From Earliella scabrosa (taxonomy: Eukaryota > Basidiomycota > Agaricomycetes > Polyporales > Polyporaceae), in assembly GCA_022605405.1 (NCBI GenBank), contig JABYQQ010000001.1:310001-374000 (forward strand): DNA of 64,000 nucleotides, read 5' to 3'. The translations under genes and the position numbers were made by a program. The notes under the pieces are model-generated. The model searched no databases. It worked only from the letters and a program-made list of their open reading frames with translations, and was not told the origin of the DNA. Positions 24,048 through 35,700 of the stretch are shown one piece after another. How positions within the stretch are numbered: position 1 is the first letter of the stretch; each line of letters opens with the position of its first letter.

Positions 24048-25667
24048 ATGGGATCTACTCGCGCTATCTCCGATGTCCAGGACATTCTCTACGCAGTCTT
24101 TCCGCACCTCAACCCGGACGACTATGCGAGTGTGAACGAGATCGTCTCCGTTCGCCGAACACTTCTTCAAGCGGCACTCACCTGCAAAATCATGACTCGG
24201 CCTGCGTTGAGTGTCCTATGGCGATCTTTGCCTAGCGATCGGCCATTGCTTGCGCTCCTGTCCGCATACGGGATTGTGCGCGAGCCATCATCGGAGATCG
24301 ATCTTGAGGATGGACCCTTCCAAGATGCTTCATACGTGAGTAGGCCAACCAAGCACTATATCTTCTTTAGTGACGCAAATCCGCTGGAACAGGTACTCTG
24401 TAATGCAACGGAAGACCCTCGCAACCATCCGCAGTGGGAGCGCTTCCAGGAGTACGCTATTCAAGTGCGCCGGATCAAGCTTACCGTAACCACAGCACCG
24501 ATCTCAGCGCCTTGGAGAGAGATGGCCAACCTTATGGAAGGATATTCAATACTTCCTCTGTTGGATGCAGTCTCTCTCTATGGGCATGGAATCCGCGTAC
24601 TTAACCCTGGAGGCCTGTCGCTCATCTCAGCTTCCGTCCATGAGCTCTCCTTCCACCTCGTGATATCAGATAGCGATCAAGATGGGATTCAGGCTCTTTT
24701 CCTCGAGGCTATTGAAGCAGCTCCACATCTGGAACGACTTCATCTCTTCGCACCACTCTTGGACCCGCAAGCATTGCACGCTTTACAGCGTCGCGAACGG
24801 CTACGCTCCCTGGCAATCAAAAGTCAGATACAAGCGGTAGCTCTCCAACCTCTCTCTCAGCTTCCCCATCTTGAAACCCTCTCAGTCTGTGTTGGCGAAG
24901 AGGTCCCTCCAGTCGATCTGCAGCTACCCGCCGTTCGAGATCTTGAGCTCAAGAGGTGTGACTGGACGAACGTAGACTCATTCCTTGCCAACACGGACCT
25001 TCCCTCGCTGCAATCGCTCACGTTTTCAAAAATACAACATGGTCCGGAGCGCCTCATACACGACGGCGCCCAAAGTTTCCGTACCCTTTCTGCCAAGCAC
25101 CCACACATCACCTCCCTCTCAATCAACTGTGTCTCAAACGCGCAACTCCCATTCCATCACACTTATGAACCCCTGCCTACGGGCGGGACGCTCATGTCCA
25201 TGGTCGAGCCGCTCCTTTCGCTACATGCTCTACGCGACGTCCGGCTGCGCTTCCGGATCTACCTCTTCGACTACACCTCGGCAGACATCCGCGCCTTCGC
25301 CGAAGCCTGGCGCGACCTCGAGACGTTTCAGCTCGAGATGGTCACGCGCGAAGGGCCGGGTTGCCGCGCGGGCTTCGAGTCCGTGGTGCATTTCGCACAC
25401 AACTGCCCTCGCCTCCGCAGCCTGCATCTCCCGGAGATGGAGTTCGACCTCGACCGAGAGGGTCTGGAGGGTGTGGTCTACCCAGAGCGCGCGCACCCGC
25501 TGCGCGAGATGGACGTGGCGCAGGTCGTGTTCCCGAAGGACATGGACCTGTCCGCGGAGATGACCGAGTTTGCGAGGAGGGTGTTCCCGTTCGCTGCAGT
25601 GCCCCTCGTGGAACATCCGATTGTCGTGACGGACGAGGAGTCTGGCGACCGGTCGCGTCTGGTATGA
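24048..25667 (+). CDS. F-box/LRR-like protein
   Basis: A single-exon gene of about 539 residues. The ATG at 24048 has a good context (gaccATGG). The N-terminal 70 residues fit a basidiomycete F-box-like region: ISDVQDILYAVFPHLNPDD, then LLQAALTCKIMTRPALSVLW, which resembles the family pattern of a small hydrophobic helix followed by A-L-x-x-L-W. The rest is a series of leucine-rich segments such as APHLERLHLFAPLLD, LPHLETLSVCV, LPSLQSLTFSKI and CPRLRSLHLPEMEFD. Such proteins usually recruit substrates to SCF ubiquitin ligases; the target is unknown. The gene stands alone between two gene-poor flanks. Agaricomycete genomes hold hundreds of such genes, so lineage-specific function is likely. 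Confidence 0.8.
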   Translation: MGSTRAISDVQDILYAVFPHLNPDDYASVNEIVSVRRTLLQAALTCKIMTRPALSVLWRSLPSDRPLLALLSAYGIVREPSSEIDLEDGPFQDASYVSRPTKHYIFFSDANPLEQVLCNATEDPRNHPQWERFQEYAIQVRRIKLTVTTAPISAPWREMANLMEGYSILPLLDAVSLYGHGIRVLNPGGLSLISASVHELSFHLVISDSDQDGIQALFLEAIEAAPHLERLHLFAPLLDPQALHALQRRERLRSLAIKSQIQAVALQPLSQLPHLETLSVCVGEEVPPVDLQLPAVRDLELKRCDWTNVDSFLANTDLPSLQSLTFSKIQHGPERLIHDGAQSFRTLSAKHPHITSLSINCVSNAQLPFHHTYEPLPTGGTLMSMVEPLLSLHALRDVRLRFRIYLFDYTSADIRAFAEAWRDLETFQLEMVTREGPGCRAGFESVVHFAHNCPRLRSLHLPEMEFDLDREGLEGVVYPERAHPLREMDVAQVVFPKDMDLSAEMTEFARRVFPFAAVPLVEHPIVVTDEESGDRSRLV

Positions 25668-26000
25668 ACTGTGGCTTGGACATTGGTTGCATCTCTGAAG
25701 TTTCGGAAGTGTTTTGTAGCTATGTAGGACTTACGATGTAGACGGTGTATGATGCTCGCTGCTCGCTGTATTGAACCAATTGAATGGTATCGGAAACAGT
25801 CGTGTCCAAACGATATTCATTGAGCGATGCAAATGACAGCCGTCGTGAACCAATCTCGCCAATTTGAATCTCTTTCAAATTTTGCACTCGCAGTGCCATC
25901 ACCCAATTGCAAACCGCGTTCATACCATATTCTCCTCTTCGCACTTCGACCGGACCGCCGGCTGAGCTAGCTGCTGGTCTGGGGACACGCTCAGCGGGAG
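25668..26000. other. convergent intergenic spacer
   Basis: Lies between the 3' ends of the F-box-like gene (+) and the M35 peptidase gene (-). No coding signal is seen. Confidence 0.6.
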
Positions 26001-27500
26001 TCAGCGGCACTGCGTGCTCTGGAAGACCTGGGTGGCGAAGCACTGGAGAAAACAGCAATCAGAGCTTGACCAGACCGCCAGGAATGACAATAGGCACGCA
26101 CGTTGTAGTTGTCCGCGTTGCGTACGGCCTGGCTGGGGTTCGTCTGACCAAGGTTCATGTCAAAAGCGCACCCGTAGCCGACATCGACCGTGCCAGAGAG
26201 CGCGTGGGTGAGCTCGTGCAGAGTAGTGCCGCCACGGACGTTGCGGGATGCGACGGAAGTGTCGGTGCAGAGGCGGGACGTCGTCACCTCGTTGTAGAAG
26301 ATGGAGCAGTAGCTGTGCCGATCTCTGTCAGCCCAGGTGAATCGCCTAGATTGGATGTGGCTCATAACGTACTAGATGTCGGTGGTGGAGGTCAAGGTGT
26401 AGGCAATCACGTTACCATCGCAAACCCCGAATGGGTCGGTGCAAGAGAGCGTGCGGGTGGACGAGTTCTCGTTGGCGACGGCCTAGGGGACCGAAGGGGT
26501 GAGCCGATGCCATGTTAGCAGTCCGACGGCGGCGACGAGTCAGAAAGACTCACGGCAAGGACATTGTAAACTGTACCGGTCTGGAACAGTATCATATCAC
26601 TTCATGACGGAGAAACGGAGGTGAGGGCGCACTCACGGATGCGGAGCCGAAGTACGACCTGAAGAGAGCGCTGGCGCCATTGCTTGCGATAAAGTTGGCA
26701 GCGATAGCGGCAAGGGACTTGGCTTCATTGTAACTGAGCGGCCGGAGTGAGTTATCAGAACCTTCGATAGGGTGAAGGCAAGCTCACCTGGCAGCGATGA
26801 AGTTACCCAGGGAGGCATTGGAGCAGGTGACGCGGGCGCGCTTGTCGTGGGCCTGCTTGAGCTCGCGCTTCGCAACGTCGCCCTTGACGTGGACGTTGAC
26901 CTTCTTGGCAGTGACGGTGTACGCATTCGGCTTCGCCTCGGCATCTTGGAGGTACTGGAAGTCCGTGACTGGCTCGAACTCGAACGTACCGGTGCCGAGC
27001 GCCTCGAAATTGTAGAGGGGCGCAACTGTGGGGGCCGTCGTTGCAGTCAGTCAGGTGTTATAGGGAAAAACATCGAGCGTGTTTTGGAGGCTTGCCTTCG
27101 TGCTCGACGACGAGGGTCTCCCCAGCGGGAATGGTGATGAACGCAGAGTCTCCCATCCCTGCGAGGTCGATCTGCATCTTGATACCGGTGAAGTCGGCAG
27201 CGACGCCGTCCTTGCTGACGGTGAACGAACGCGTCGGGTAGCGATTGTCGAGGACAGTGCCGAACTTGAGGACCTTGATCGCCTCAGAGCCCGTGTTTGT
27301 CACGGCGGCGGTGACTTTGATGTCAGTGATCGAGTCAACGTCCGACGGTGCTGTTAAGTGGTCGGTCATCGTCACGCCGGTCTGCAGAATGCAGAGAGCG
27401 AACCAGTGAGGGAGACTTCGAGAGCGGGCGCACGCTTTGCGGGGGTAGCGAGCGAGAGCACTCCGGAGAGAGCGAGGGCAATGAGACTAGTGGTGAACAT
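26001..27500 (-). CDS. secreted M35 metallopeptidase (deuterolysin / peptidyl-Lys endopeptidase type)
   Basis: Extracellular zinc endopeptidase of the aspzincin family. ATG at 27500 starts a signal peptide (MFTTSLIALALSGVLSLA), followed by a pro-region. Exon 1 (27500-27404) joins exon 2 (from 27350) to give EVSLTAPSDVDSITDIKV, typical of the M35 propeptide. The mature part contains ARVTCSNASLGNFIAASYNEA, and then the catalytic TTLHELTHAL with the HExxH zinc site near 26204-26218. GTVDVGYG follows, giving the aspzincin third ligand Asp. The end is NADNYN joined over an intron to CFATQVFQSTQCR. This C-terminus and the short spacing resemble peptidyl-Lys metallopeptidases of mushrooms more than classical deuterolysin. 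All catalytic residues are present. Several 50-70 bp introns interrupt the gene. Confidence 0.9.
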
Positions 27501-27580
27501 GGCGATGTGGGTAGCGGGAGACTGCTGTCTGCGGTGACTAGGACTCGAAAGTCTGCAGGTCCTCCCAGCGCACACGCTGC

Positions 27581-27588
27581 TTTTTATA
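27581..27588 (-). promoter_or_regulatory. TATA box of the M35 peptidase
   Basis: TATAAAAA on the minus strand, 81 bp upstream of the ATG at 27500. Confidence 0.65.
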
Positions 27589-29791
27589 CCCAAGTTGTTC
27601 GTGCGCTTCAGCCAACTTCAGCCAAACCTGCACGTGCGATTTCAGCAATCATACGACGTCAATATGCAGGTGGACGGTACCATCATCGGGCTCAATCGAC
27701 ATTGTTCGGATAGAACGGAGGGGAACGAGCGACGTGAGAGCGGTAGGGAGTCGGATTGCCGGTGCAGCAATGCGACTTCTACAGAACGAAACATCATGTG
27801 AAGGATGATTCTGACAGAGAGAATGAGCCGACTGCATCATCCGGATCCTAGATGTCCGAGTTGAGGCATGGAATCAACTCACAAGAGTGGTCGGGTGTAG
27901 TGGCGGCTTGAAACCTGCCGGCCCTAAGCGTTCCCCTGCCGCGGTCACCGTGCACATCCGCTCAGCCTTCATTGACAGTCCTTCAAATACGGCAATTAAA
28001 CCAGTGAATATGCGTTGGACCTGCGCCGTTGCCCCACTGCGTGTTGGACATGCAGGATGTCCCGTGCCCATGACGTCCTTTGCAAACCTCGAGAAATGAC
28101 CTAGCGTTGAATCGAAGCGAGAAGCTGTCGGGATCCTCAGTCTCGAACGTGCCAAAAGGAGGAGCTCCAGAGCTTACCTGTAATCGAAGTCGTCCTCGAG
28201 GCAGGATGGAACTTCAGCACAACGCTTCTGTGAGGTATCGCGCGCGCGTACCCAACCGCACTTCCATTTTGAACTCTTCAATGCCAGCGGCAGTACCAGG
28301 CAGTACCCTGATATCGCGCGCACGTCAAGCCGAGGGAGTAAAGCATGCCCTCGAGTCCGTCTCTTACGACTGTCCAACGCAGGATATACGGGTCTTAAGC
28401 CCGTCTGACGGCAGACTTACCGCAGGGATACGGTGTCTGAGACCAGCTGACGGGCGCGTGGTGATCCACCGGCCTGTTTGTAAGCCGGGGGCTTATACCA
28501 ACGTGCGGATGACGATGGGAAGAGGGTTTGGGATGTCATGCATCCGCCACTACCATTTCTGTGAGGTAGGCCATTCAGCAATCGTGTGGTTTTGTACCCA
28601 ACACTGATGATGCCTGCAATGCACATGGTCAGGGAGGCGGCGGTGTCGTCGTCAACACCACACACCTCCAGCTGCGGAACGACCTTAACGCTGAAGTTAG
28701 ACTACACCTAGTCATCAGACGGCGTGAGGTTTGCTTCTCGGATCGTTGGGTGAAGCTTACCATCGCTCAGTCCCCCCACTGAAAGAACAGACAACAAAAG
28801 CATTCGGAGCGCGGCACGAGATTCTTTCCCGAAGGTCGCCGTTCGGCCATACCAGTTCCCGGAGCCACGCATGGCGAAGACGGCGACTAGGGAGGTCTGA
28901 TCGTTCAGTGTCAGCGCTATCGAGAGAACAACATGGATCGGCGGTGAAAACTCACGACCCCGTCGGTGCGTTGTCCACCATGGTGATACAATAGCGAAGG
29001 CCTCCAGCGAGTCCCACAGAATGCACTAGAGCACATACCAAAGCACATATCGACTCAGAACTCTGCAGCTCCGATCTCAACAAATTCGGGATGAGCGCAT
29101 CGTTCCGAGAATGAGGAAGCGCTGGATGGGGGTTCCAGGAGACGCAGGTCTCGCTACGTGCATGCGGCGGTACTGCGGGGAGTAAGAGCAACGCGTTATT
29201 CCAAATGTCCTGGGGCTTCCACTAGAAGTGCTCCCAGACCTGCTCGTCGTCCCACCTCACGATGTCGGTGACGCGTAGATGGCACCGACGTAGTGGCATG
29301 TTGACGGGGCGTCTGCCCAGGGTCCATCCTCGTGATGTATGCTGTGCGTTCCAGGTTTGTGCACCTCTGGCCACGAGAATTGGCTCTTGGGCAAGAAGGT
29401 TTTACCCTCAAGTTGTCTACTAGTATAGGTCCCAAGGTCGAACACAAGCCAGCTGGTAGGCGAACAGCGTGACGTTTTCAGTACTCAACGTGTCACAATG
29501 AGCACAGAGGTACCCCAGTACGGTTTTCAAGAACGACCAGATAGTAAAGCATGAGCAACAGGATTGTGAGTACCAGCGAACGTTGTAGTCGACGACGTCG
29601 GCGCTGTCGGCCATTGGATGTCGGAGCCCATCGGAGCTTATCGGAACTTTGACATACCCTGCGTCCTCACGCGGAGATCGATCTGAGTTTGGCCGTAGGC
29701 GCTCCCTTAACATGAATGCAAGTCACTCCAGCCGTCCTGCGTTTTATTTAGCACCCGCCAGAGGATACACTACTCACTCAGCCAAGGCAAT
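27589..29791. other. no firm gene; scattered coding-like traces on minus strand
   Basis: The minus strand shows fragments such as FGTFETEDPDSFSLRFN near 28100 and a frame at 29257-29445 with SWPEVHKPGTHSIHHEDGPW. They lie in different frames with possible splice sites between them. I could not assemble them into one protein or name a family. A degraded gene or an intron-rich gene are both possible. Confidence 0.3.
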
Positions 29792-31837
29792 TCAGCCCAA
29801 GACAAACCCACCCGTGCCCACACTCTCCAGCGTCACAACATGACCCTCCAACCTCGCGCCGCTATCGAGCGTCTGCCTCGCACGCAGCCTCGCCTTGACC
29901 GCGAGCGCGCGCCCGACTTCCGGAATACTCGAGAGGTCGATCTTAGCCTGCGCGTAGTTGAGGTTCGTGGCGAGGACGAGCGTGCGCGTCCCGAAGGTCC
30001 AGAGCCCGACGTCGACGCGGTCGACGACCGCGTGCGTGAAGGACGCGTGAGGGTGGAGGATGAAGTCTTTCATTGTTTCGAGCGAGCGCGAGAGGAGCGC
30101 GGCGCCCGCGGTCACGTCTGCGGTTGTGGGCGCATTCCACGAGACGACGCCTGCGTGCGATCAGGTGTGAGCGATGGAGCGGAGCGGGAGGGCATGGCTA
30201 GGGAGTGAGACCCACCGAGTGCCCCGTGGTTGATGGCGAGGACGCTCTGGACGATGAACTCCTTGCCGGTGGGGACGCGGCTCCAGTAGCTGCACGCGGA
30301 CGCTGTTAGCTCAGCATGGTATGGAGGGGACGAAGACGTGTCTGCTCACGATCCTCCACCGAAGCCTTGAGGAACCGTCCAGACGGCCTTGGTACGCTCC
30401 CAGCCCTGGACGAACCGGCGCTCTGCGAACTGGTCTATGCGCGTGCTGATGTCCTCGAACTCGCCATTGCAGTTGTCGCAGCCACAGTCCCCGTAGTCGG
30501 GCGTGCACGGCGTGCCCTGTGCATAGCGTCAGCCTGCTGCAACGACCGCGTGAAGGTGGACGTGATGCAAGGAAGACGAACCCAAACGGTCGAGAACGTC
30601 GCGTTAATCCCGATGGTGTAGGCGTCCTGCATGACGATGTCCGAGCCTGCGGTGTACTCCGTCCAGTAGAAGTCCTGGCAGTTCAGGACGAGGGACACGG
30701 GGTGGTAGCCGTCGAGCGAGTAGATGAGATCGTATGCTGTCGTTGTTGCATTCAGAGGGTCCGAGGTGCCGTCGGGCTCGTCTCCGGTGTACCAAAGAAG
30801 GAGCGCAGGGCTGTTCTTGATGCGGTTGACTTCTTCGGTCACGGCGGTGTTGTTCATGTACGTCCTAGGTCACCATGAGCGAGACATGTCCGAAGCAACA
30901 GCATGGCAGACTCACCATCGCATGTCGTACATGAGGTAGATGCCGACCTCCTCCATCCTCTGGACAAGCTGCACAAGCGCCGTGAGGTTGTCAAAGGTGG
31001 GAATGGGATGGATCTGCGTGGTAGTGTCAGTAGCTACATCATACTTGGCACGGAAAAGGCACTTACAACGTTGAAGCCCTGCGCCTTGATCTCGTCGACT
31101 AGGGAAATGTTGGACGCCAGATATCCACCGAAGTTCGTGTAGAATCCGACAGGAAACACGGTCTCGTACGCTCCGCCCTTGCCGTCGGCAGGCTTTGCGA
31201 GAAGCGCACCGGTGCGTAGATCCATCTTCGTGACCGTGCGGCCATCCGGGGGATCCGGAAGGTATGACAGCTTCGTCGTCGCGGTGAACGTCTGCGGCCT
31301 CTTCAACGGTGCGAGGTAGGTCGCGGAGCACTCGACGTCGAAGGCTGTGCTCTGAGGCTTGAGGCCCTTGAGTGAGAAGGGGAGTTCGACCTTCGTATCG
31401 TTCAGGCCGACGAGACCCTTGGTGAGCGTCTTCCCGTTCACCTTGACGGTAACCTGGAGCGCGCCTTTGGGTCCGAAGGTAGGAAGGTCGATTGGTGCTG
31501 CGCCAACGACTTCGGAGAACGTAAGCGGGGCGTCGATCAGGAAGGCTGCTGGCCTGGACGCGTCCTCAGGCAGGTAGGGTTTGATGACCGGCGCGCAGCG
31601 GAACGCTAGGAGCGGTTTTGAGGAGACGGCGGGAACGGGGAATTGTCCGCCTGGAGGCACAATTGGCGAATCAGCCATGTAGTTTTTGCCGCACCTGCGG
31701 CATGAACGTTAGGGCATTGAAGGGCAGCATGGTTCGGGTTCAAGGATGAGCTCGGCTCACCATGTCTGCGCAGCGGTCTCGCGATAGAGACACACCAGCG
31801 AAAGCGCGAACGCGATCACTCGCGCACTAGAAGCCAT
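29792..31837 (-). CDS. secreted glycoside-hydrolase-like protein (TIM-barrel type, family unassigned)
   Basis: ATG at 31837 opens a signal peptide (MASSARVIAFALSLVCLY...ETAAQ). After one intron comes CGKNYMADSPIVPPGG and an N-terminal beta-rich part (about 200 residues). The central part resembles a (beta/alpha)8 hydrolase: VFPVGFYTNFGGYLASN, LVDEIKAQGFNVIHPIPTFD, RMEEVGIYLMYDMRW, and SPALLLWYTGDEPDG, where the Glu of GDEP is in a position expected of a catalytic acid. DIVMQDAYTIG, a Cys-rich CTPDYGDCGCDNCNG loop and QGFGGGSYWSRVPTGKEF follow. The C-terminus (GFVLG) is a beta-type domain. I infer polysaccharide degradation but cannot give a CAZy family. At least six short introns are present. 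No break was seen. Confidence 0.75.
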
Positions 31838-31897
31838 GTCTGCTGCGTAGACGCGACGCGAGTCAAGTGTCGTTCGACTCTGGGCCGTCGTGGTAGC

Positions 31898-31905
31898 TAT
31901 ATATA
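31898..31905 (-). promoter_or_regulatory. TATA box of the glycoside-hydrolase-like gene
   Basis: TATATATA, 61 bp upstream of the ATG at 31837. The site is palindromic; strand is assigned from the gene. Confidence 0.6.
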
Positions 31906-32772
31906 CGCGCAGGACGCGGTCCCCGTAGTCCCGCTCGTCCGCTCAGGCCCGCTCGCAGCAGGCCTATCGGTTCTCTACCATGCGGCTGGTATCAGTCATG
32001 TGGTGAGAAGACTGCCATCAATGACCGTCGGTAGCAGTACTCCACCTTCGCTCTGCCGTCATTCCAATCGTCCTCATATCGAAACGCTCCAGACATGGGA
32101 AGAATGTGAACCCGTCGGTGGATGCTTCCGAGATCGAAGTCGTGCGGACATGGCGGAGATACAGCTGTTGTCTACAGTCAAGCTTGCGCAGGGACTCGGA
32201 GGCCTGGCTGGAGCGCCGCGGAACGCCAAGCTTGCACGACAACTTATCTTGAGTCCCAACGACTGCGAAAACGTCTTGGTTCTTGACTAGCTAGTAGCTA
32301 GCGTCATATCTTGATGTTCACTAATTGCGAGTCGGCTTATGTTGTTCCTTGCAATGTTCGCCCTGAACATGAGGCCCTCGAGACTCCAGCTTCATCTCGG
32401 GCTAGCTGCAACGTGGATATGGCTAAGCGTGCATGACGTCTGTAGCAAAAGGCTAGGTATGGAGATGCATACTGGTCGTGACAGACTTCGAGTGTCGGGT
32501 TCATGGCAATGAACGAGTTCATGTTGAAGCACGTTTGCGCAGTTCCGGATCCGATGTCTCCGCGTCAAAGTAGCGGCTCCATTTCGAGCTCCGACACGCT
32601 CCGATGACACGCTCTACGTTCGTCACTGCTCTGTGCTGAGCGCGTCGCAGCACGGCTACGATTCCACACTGACTACTTACACTCAGCTTGATGTCCATCT
32701 CCTCTCTCTACCACTAAGTCTTGGCTAATTGACGTGCTGTTATCTGGGGATATCTGGGGCTACCTGGAGTAC
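31906..32772. other. divergent intergenic region
   Basis: Lies between the divergent hydrolase-like gene (-) and NEO1 (+). Only short frames without domain signal are seen. Confidence 0.55.
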
Positions 32773-35700
32773 ATGTCCGAAATCCCTCTGCACACCTTCG
32801 GACGAAACAGAAAGTCTAGGGCAGGCTACACTCCTCTCCAGAACGGCGAGCCTGGCGACGACGACCACGACCAGGTTAGCAGCAACAGAACCATGCGTGC
32901 GGGCATACGCGCAGCGGCTACGTCCTCGTCCGTGAACAGGAAGGGCAAGCGGCGCGAGCGTTATGCGGATGACCCTGATGAAGAAGCGACGCTGCTCGGA
33001 GACGCAGCTCACGAGGAGGGCGAGTTTCGGGATGACGAGCCGCAGGAGCCACCGAGAGATTCGTCGTCTGAAGTACGTTGATATCGCACATTTTTTGGAG
33101 CCTGACTTGTGTAGCGATGTCGTGCATGGCTCACATCCGGAAACAGAGATCCATCTTGTCGCGAAAGGGTCGGTCCGCCGACAAGTCGCGGACAATACCA
33201 TTCCGTCCGCCAGAGAAGCTACAGAGCAAGTACCCGCCGAACGTCGTGCGGAATCAGAAGTACAACGTCTTCACCTTCCTTCCGCTCGTCTTCTACGAAC
33301 AGTTCAAGTTCTTCTTCAACCTGTACTTCCTCCTCGTCGCGCTCTCGCAGCTCGTCCCTGCACTCAAGATTGGTGCGTCGCGTTACCGTCGCCTGTCTTC
33401 CGCGTCGCTGATTGCGCCATGAAGGATTCATCGTGACGTACATTGCCCCGCTCGCGTTCGTGCTCACGGTCACAATGGGCAAGGAGGCATATGACGACTA
33501 CAAGCGTAACCTGCGAGATCGCGAAGCCAACTCCCAGAAATACCTCGTCCTTGACCCAACCGAGTACTCGGAGTCTTCTCCCGAAGGCATTCCCCACACC
33601 CGCTCCGTACCTTCCTCCAGCCTTCGCGTCGGCGACCTCGTGCTTCTTGAGAAGAACCAGCGAGTACCTGCCGATCTTGTCCTTCTCCGAACATCAGATG
33701 CATCTGGGACTTGTTTCATTCGTACAGACCAGCTGGATGGTGAGACGGACTGGAAGCTCCGCGTAGCTGTTCCGGCTTGCCAGAAGCTGCCAAGTGACCG
33801 AGAGTTATTGACACTCGATGCCGAGATATATGGTACATAACATACGTTCCGTACTTGTGTTGCCTTGCTCACTCTCCTACAGCGGACGCACCTATCAAGG
33901 ACATCCATACTTTCATTGGCACATTCACGATCAATCGCCCGCCGGCATTACTAGAGGACGATGTTCCCATGGTCCCTGTCCCAACCGTGGAGCCTCTGAC
34001 GGCGGAGAACATGCTTTGGTCTAACACTGTCTTGGCTGCTGGTTCTGCAATTGGCTTCGTCATCTACACTGGTGCGGAAACTCGCGCAGTGATGAACACG
34101 AGTCATCCTGAAACGAAGGTCGGTCTCCTGGATGTCGAGATCAACAGACTTGCAAAGGTGGGGTTGTTCTTCCTCGCTCGTCCCCACAGACTGACCGCTT
34201 CCAGATCTTGTGCGCCGTGACATTCGCGCTGTCGCTGGTTCTTGTTGCGTTGAACGGCTTCCGGGGACCGTGGTACATCTATATTCTCCGTTTCCTTATC
34301 CTGTTCTCGTCCATTATACCCATCAGGTATGTACTCATGTCATCTGAGGGGGTGCCACGAATGAATCCTTCCTTAGTCTGCGCGTCAATTTGGATATGGG
34401 CAAGACCGTCTACGCGCAACAAATCATGACTGACAATGAGATACCCAACACGATTGTCCGAACGAGCACACTGCCGGAGGAGCTCGGACGGATAGAGTAT
34501 TTGCTCAGTGATAAGACAGGCACGCTCACTCAGAATGGTGCGTCGCTGTACCCAGACAGCCTTGTGATATTGGTGTTTAACGGGTCGCTTGCAGAGATGG
34601 AAATGAGGAAGCTGCACATGGGCACAGTCTCCTATGGCTACGACTCCATGGACGAAGTAGCGCATCAGCTCGCGATGGCGTTTGGCTCAAGCTCTGATCA
34701 GGGTCAGTCTGATGTGTTGGGCGCGTTGATACTTCTTGCTGATTGGACTTGTAGGACACGGACGCCAGAACTCCATCCAGACCGGCGTGCAGATGGCTAC
34801 AAGAGGTCGTCGAGACATGTCGTCTCGTGTTCACGATGTTGTCCTCAGTCTCGCACTTTGCCACAATGCACGTCGCCCTGTTCACTTCGTTTCTGGATCA
34901 AACGCTGATCTAGACGCAGGTTACGCCAGTCACCAACGACGACGGGACGGTCACCTACCAAGCCTCCTCCCCCGACGAGGTCGCGATCGTCAAATGGACA
35001 GAGTCCGTCGGCCTGCGCCTGACGTTCCGCGACCGGACGCGAATCGAGCTGCAGACGCCCAACGGCTCGCGCATCTCGTTCGACGTGCTCGACATCTTCC
35101 CGTTCACGTCCGAGTCGAAGCGGATGGGGATCATCGTGCGCGACACGCAGACGGGCGAGGTCCTCTTCCTGCAGAAGGGCGCGGACGTCGTGATGACGAA
35201 GATCGTGCAGCGCAACGACTGGCTCGAGGAGGAGTGCGCGAACATGGCGCGCGAGGGCCTCCGCACGCTCGTCATGGCGCGCCGCCGGCTGGGCGAGCAG
35301 GCGTACGCGCACTTCAAGGAGCAGCACCACCAGGCGAGCATCAGGCTCGAGGGCCGGAACGAGGCGATGGCTGCGGTTGTTGCGGAGCTGCTCGAGCACG
35401 ATCTTGAGTTGCTCGGCTTGACTGGTGTTGAGGACAAGCTGCAAGACGAGGTCAAGTCGACGCTGGAGCTGCTGAGGAACGCTGGCATCAAGATCTGGAT
35501 GCTGACTGGAGACAAGATCGAGACTGCGACGTGCATTGCGATCTCGACCAAGCTTGTCGCGCGGAACCAGTACATACACCAGGTGGCCAAGCGTAGGTGT
35601 ATAATGGTTGCGGAGCGTTGGTCTACGTTAACACCCTCTTTTAGTGAAGACGTCGGATCAGGTGCGAGACCAACTGGAGTTCCTCCAGAACAAGCTGGAC

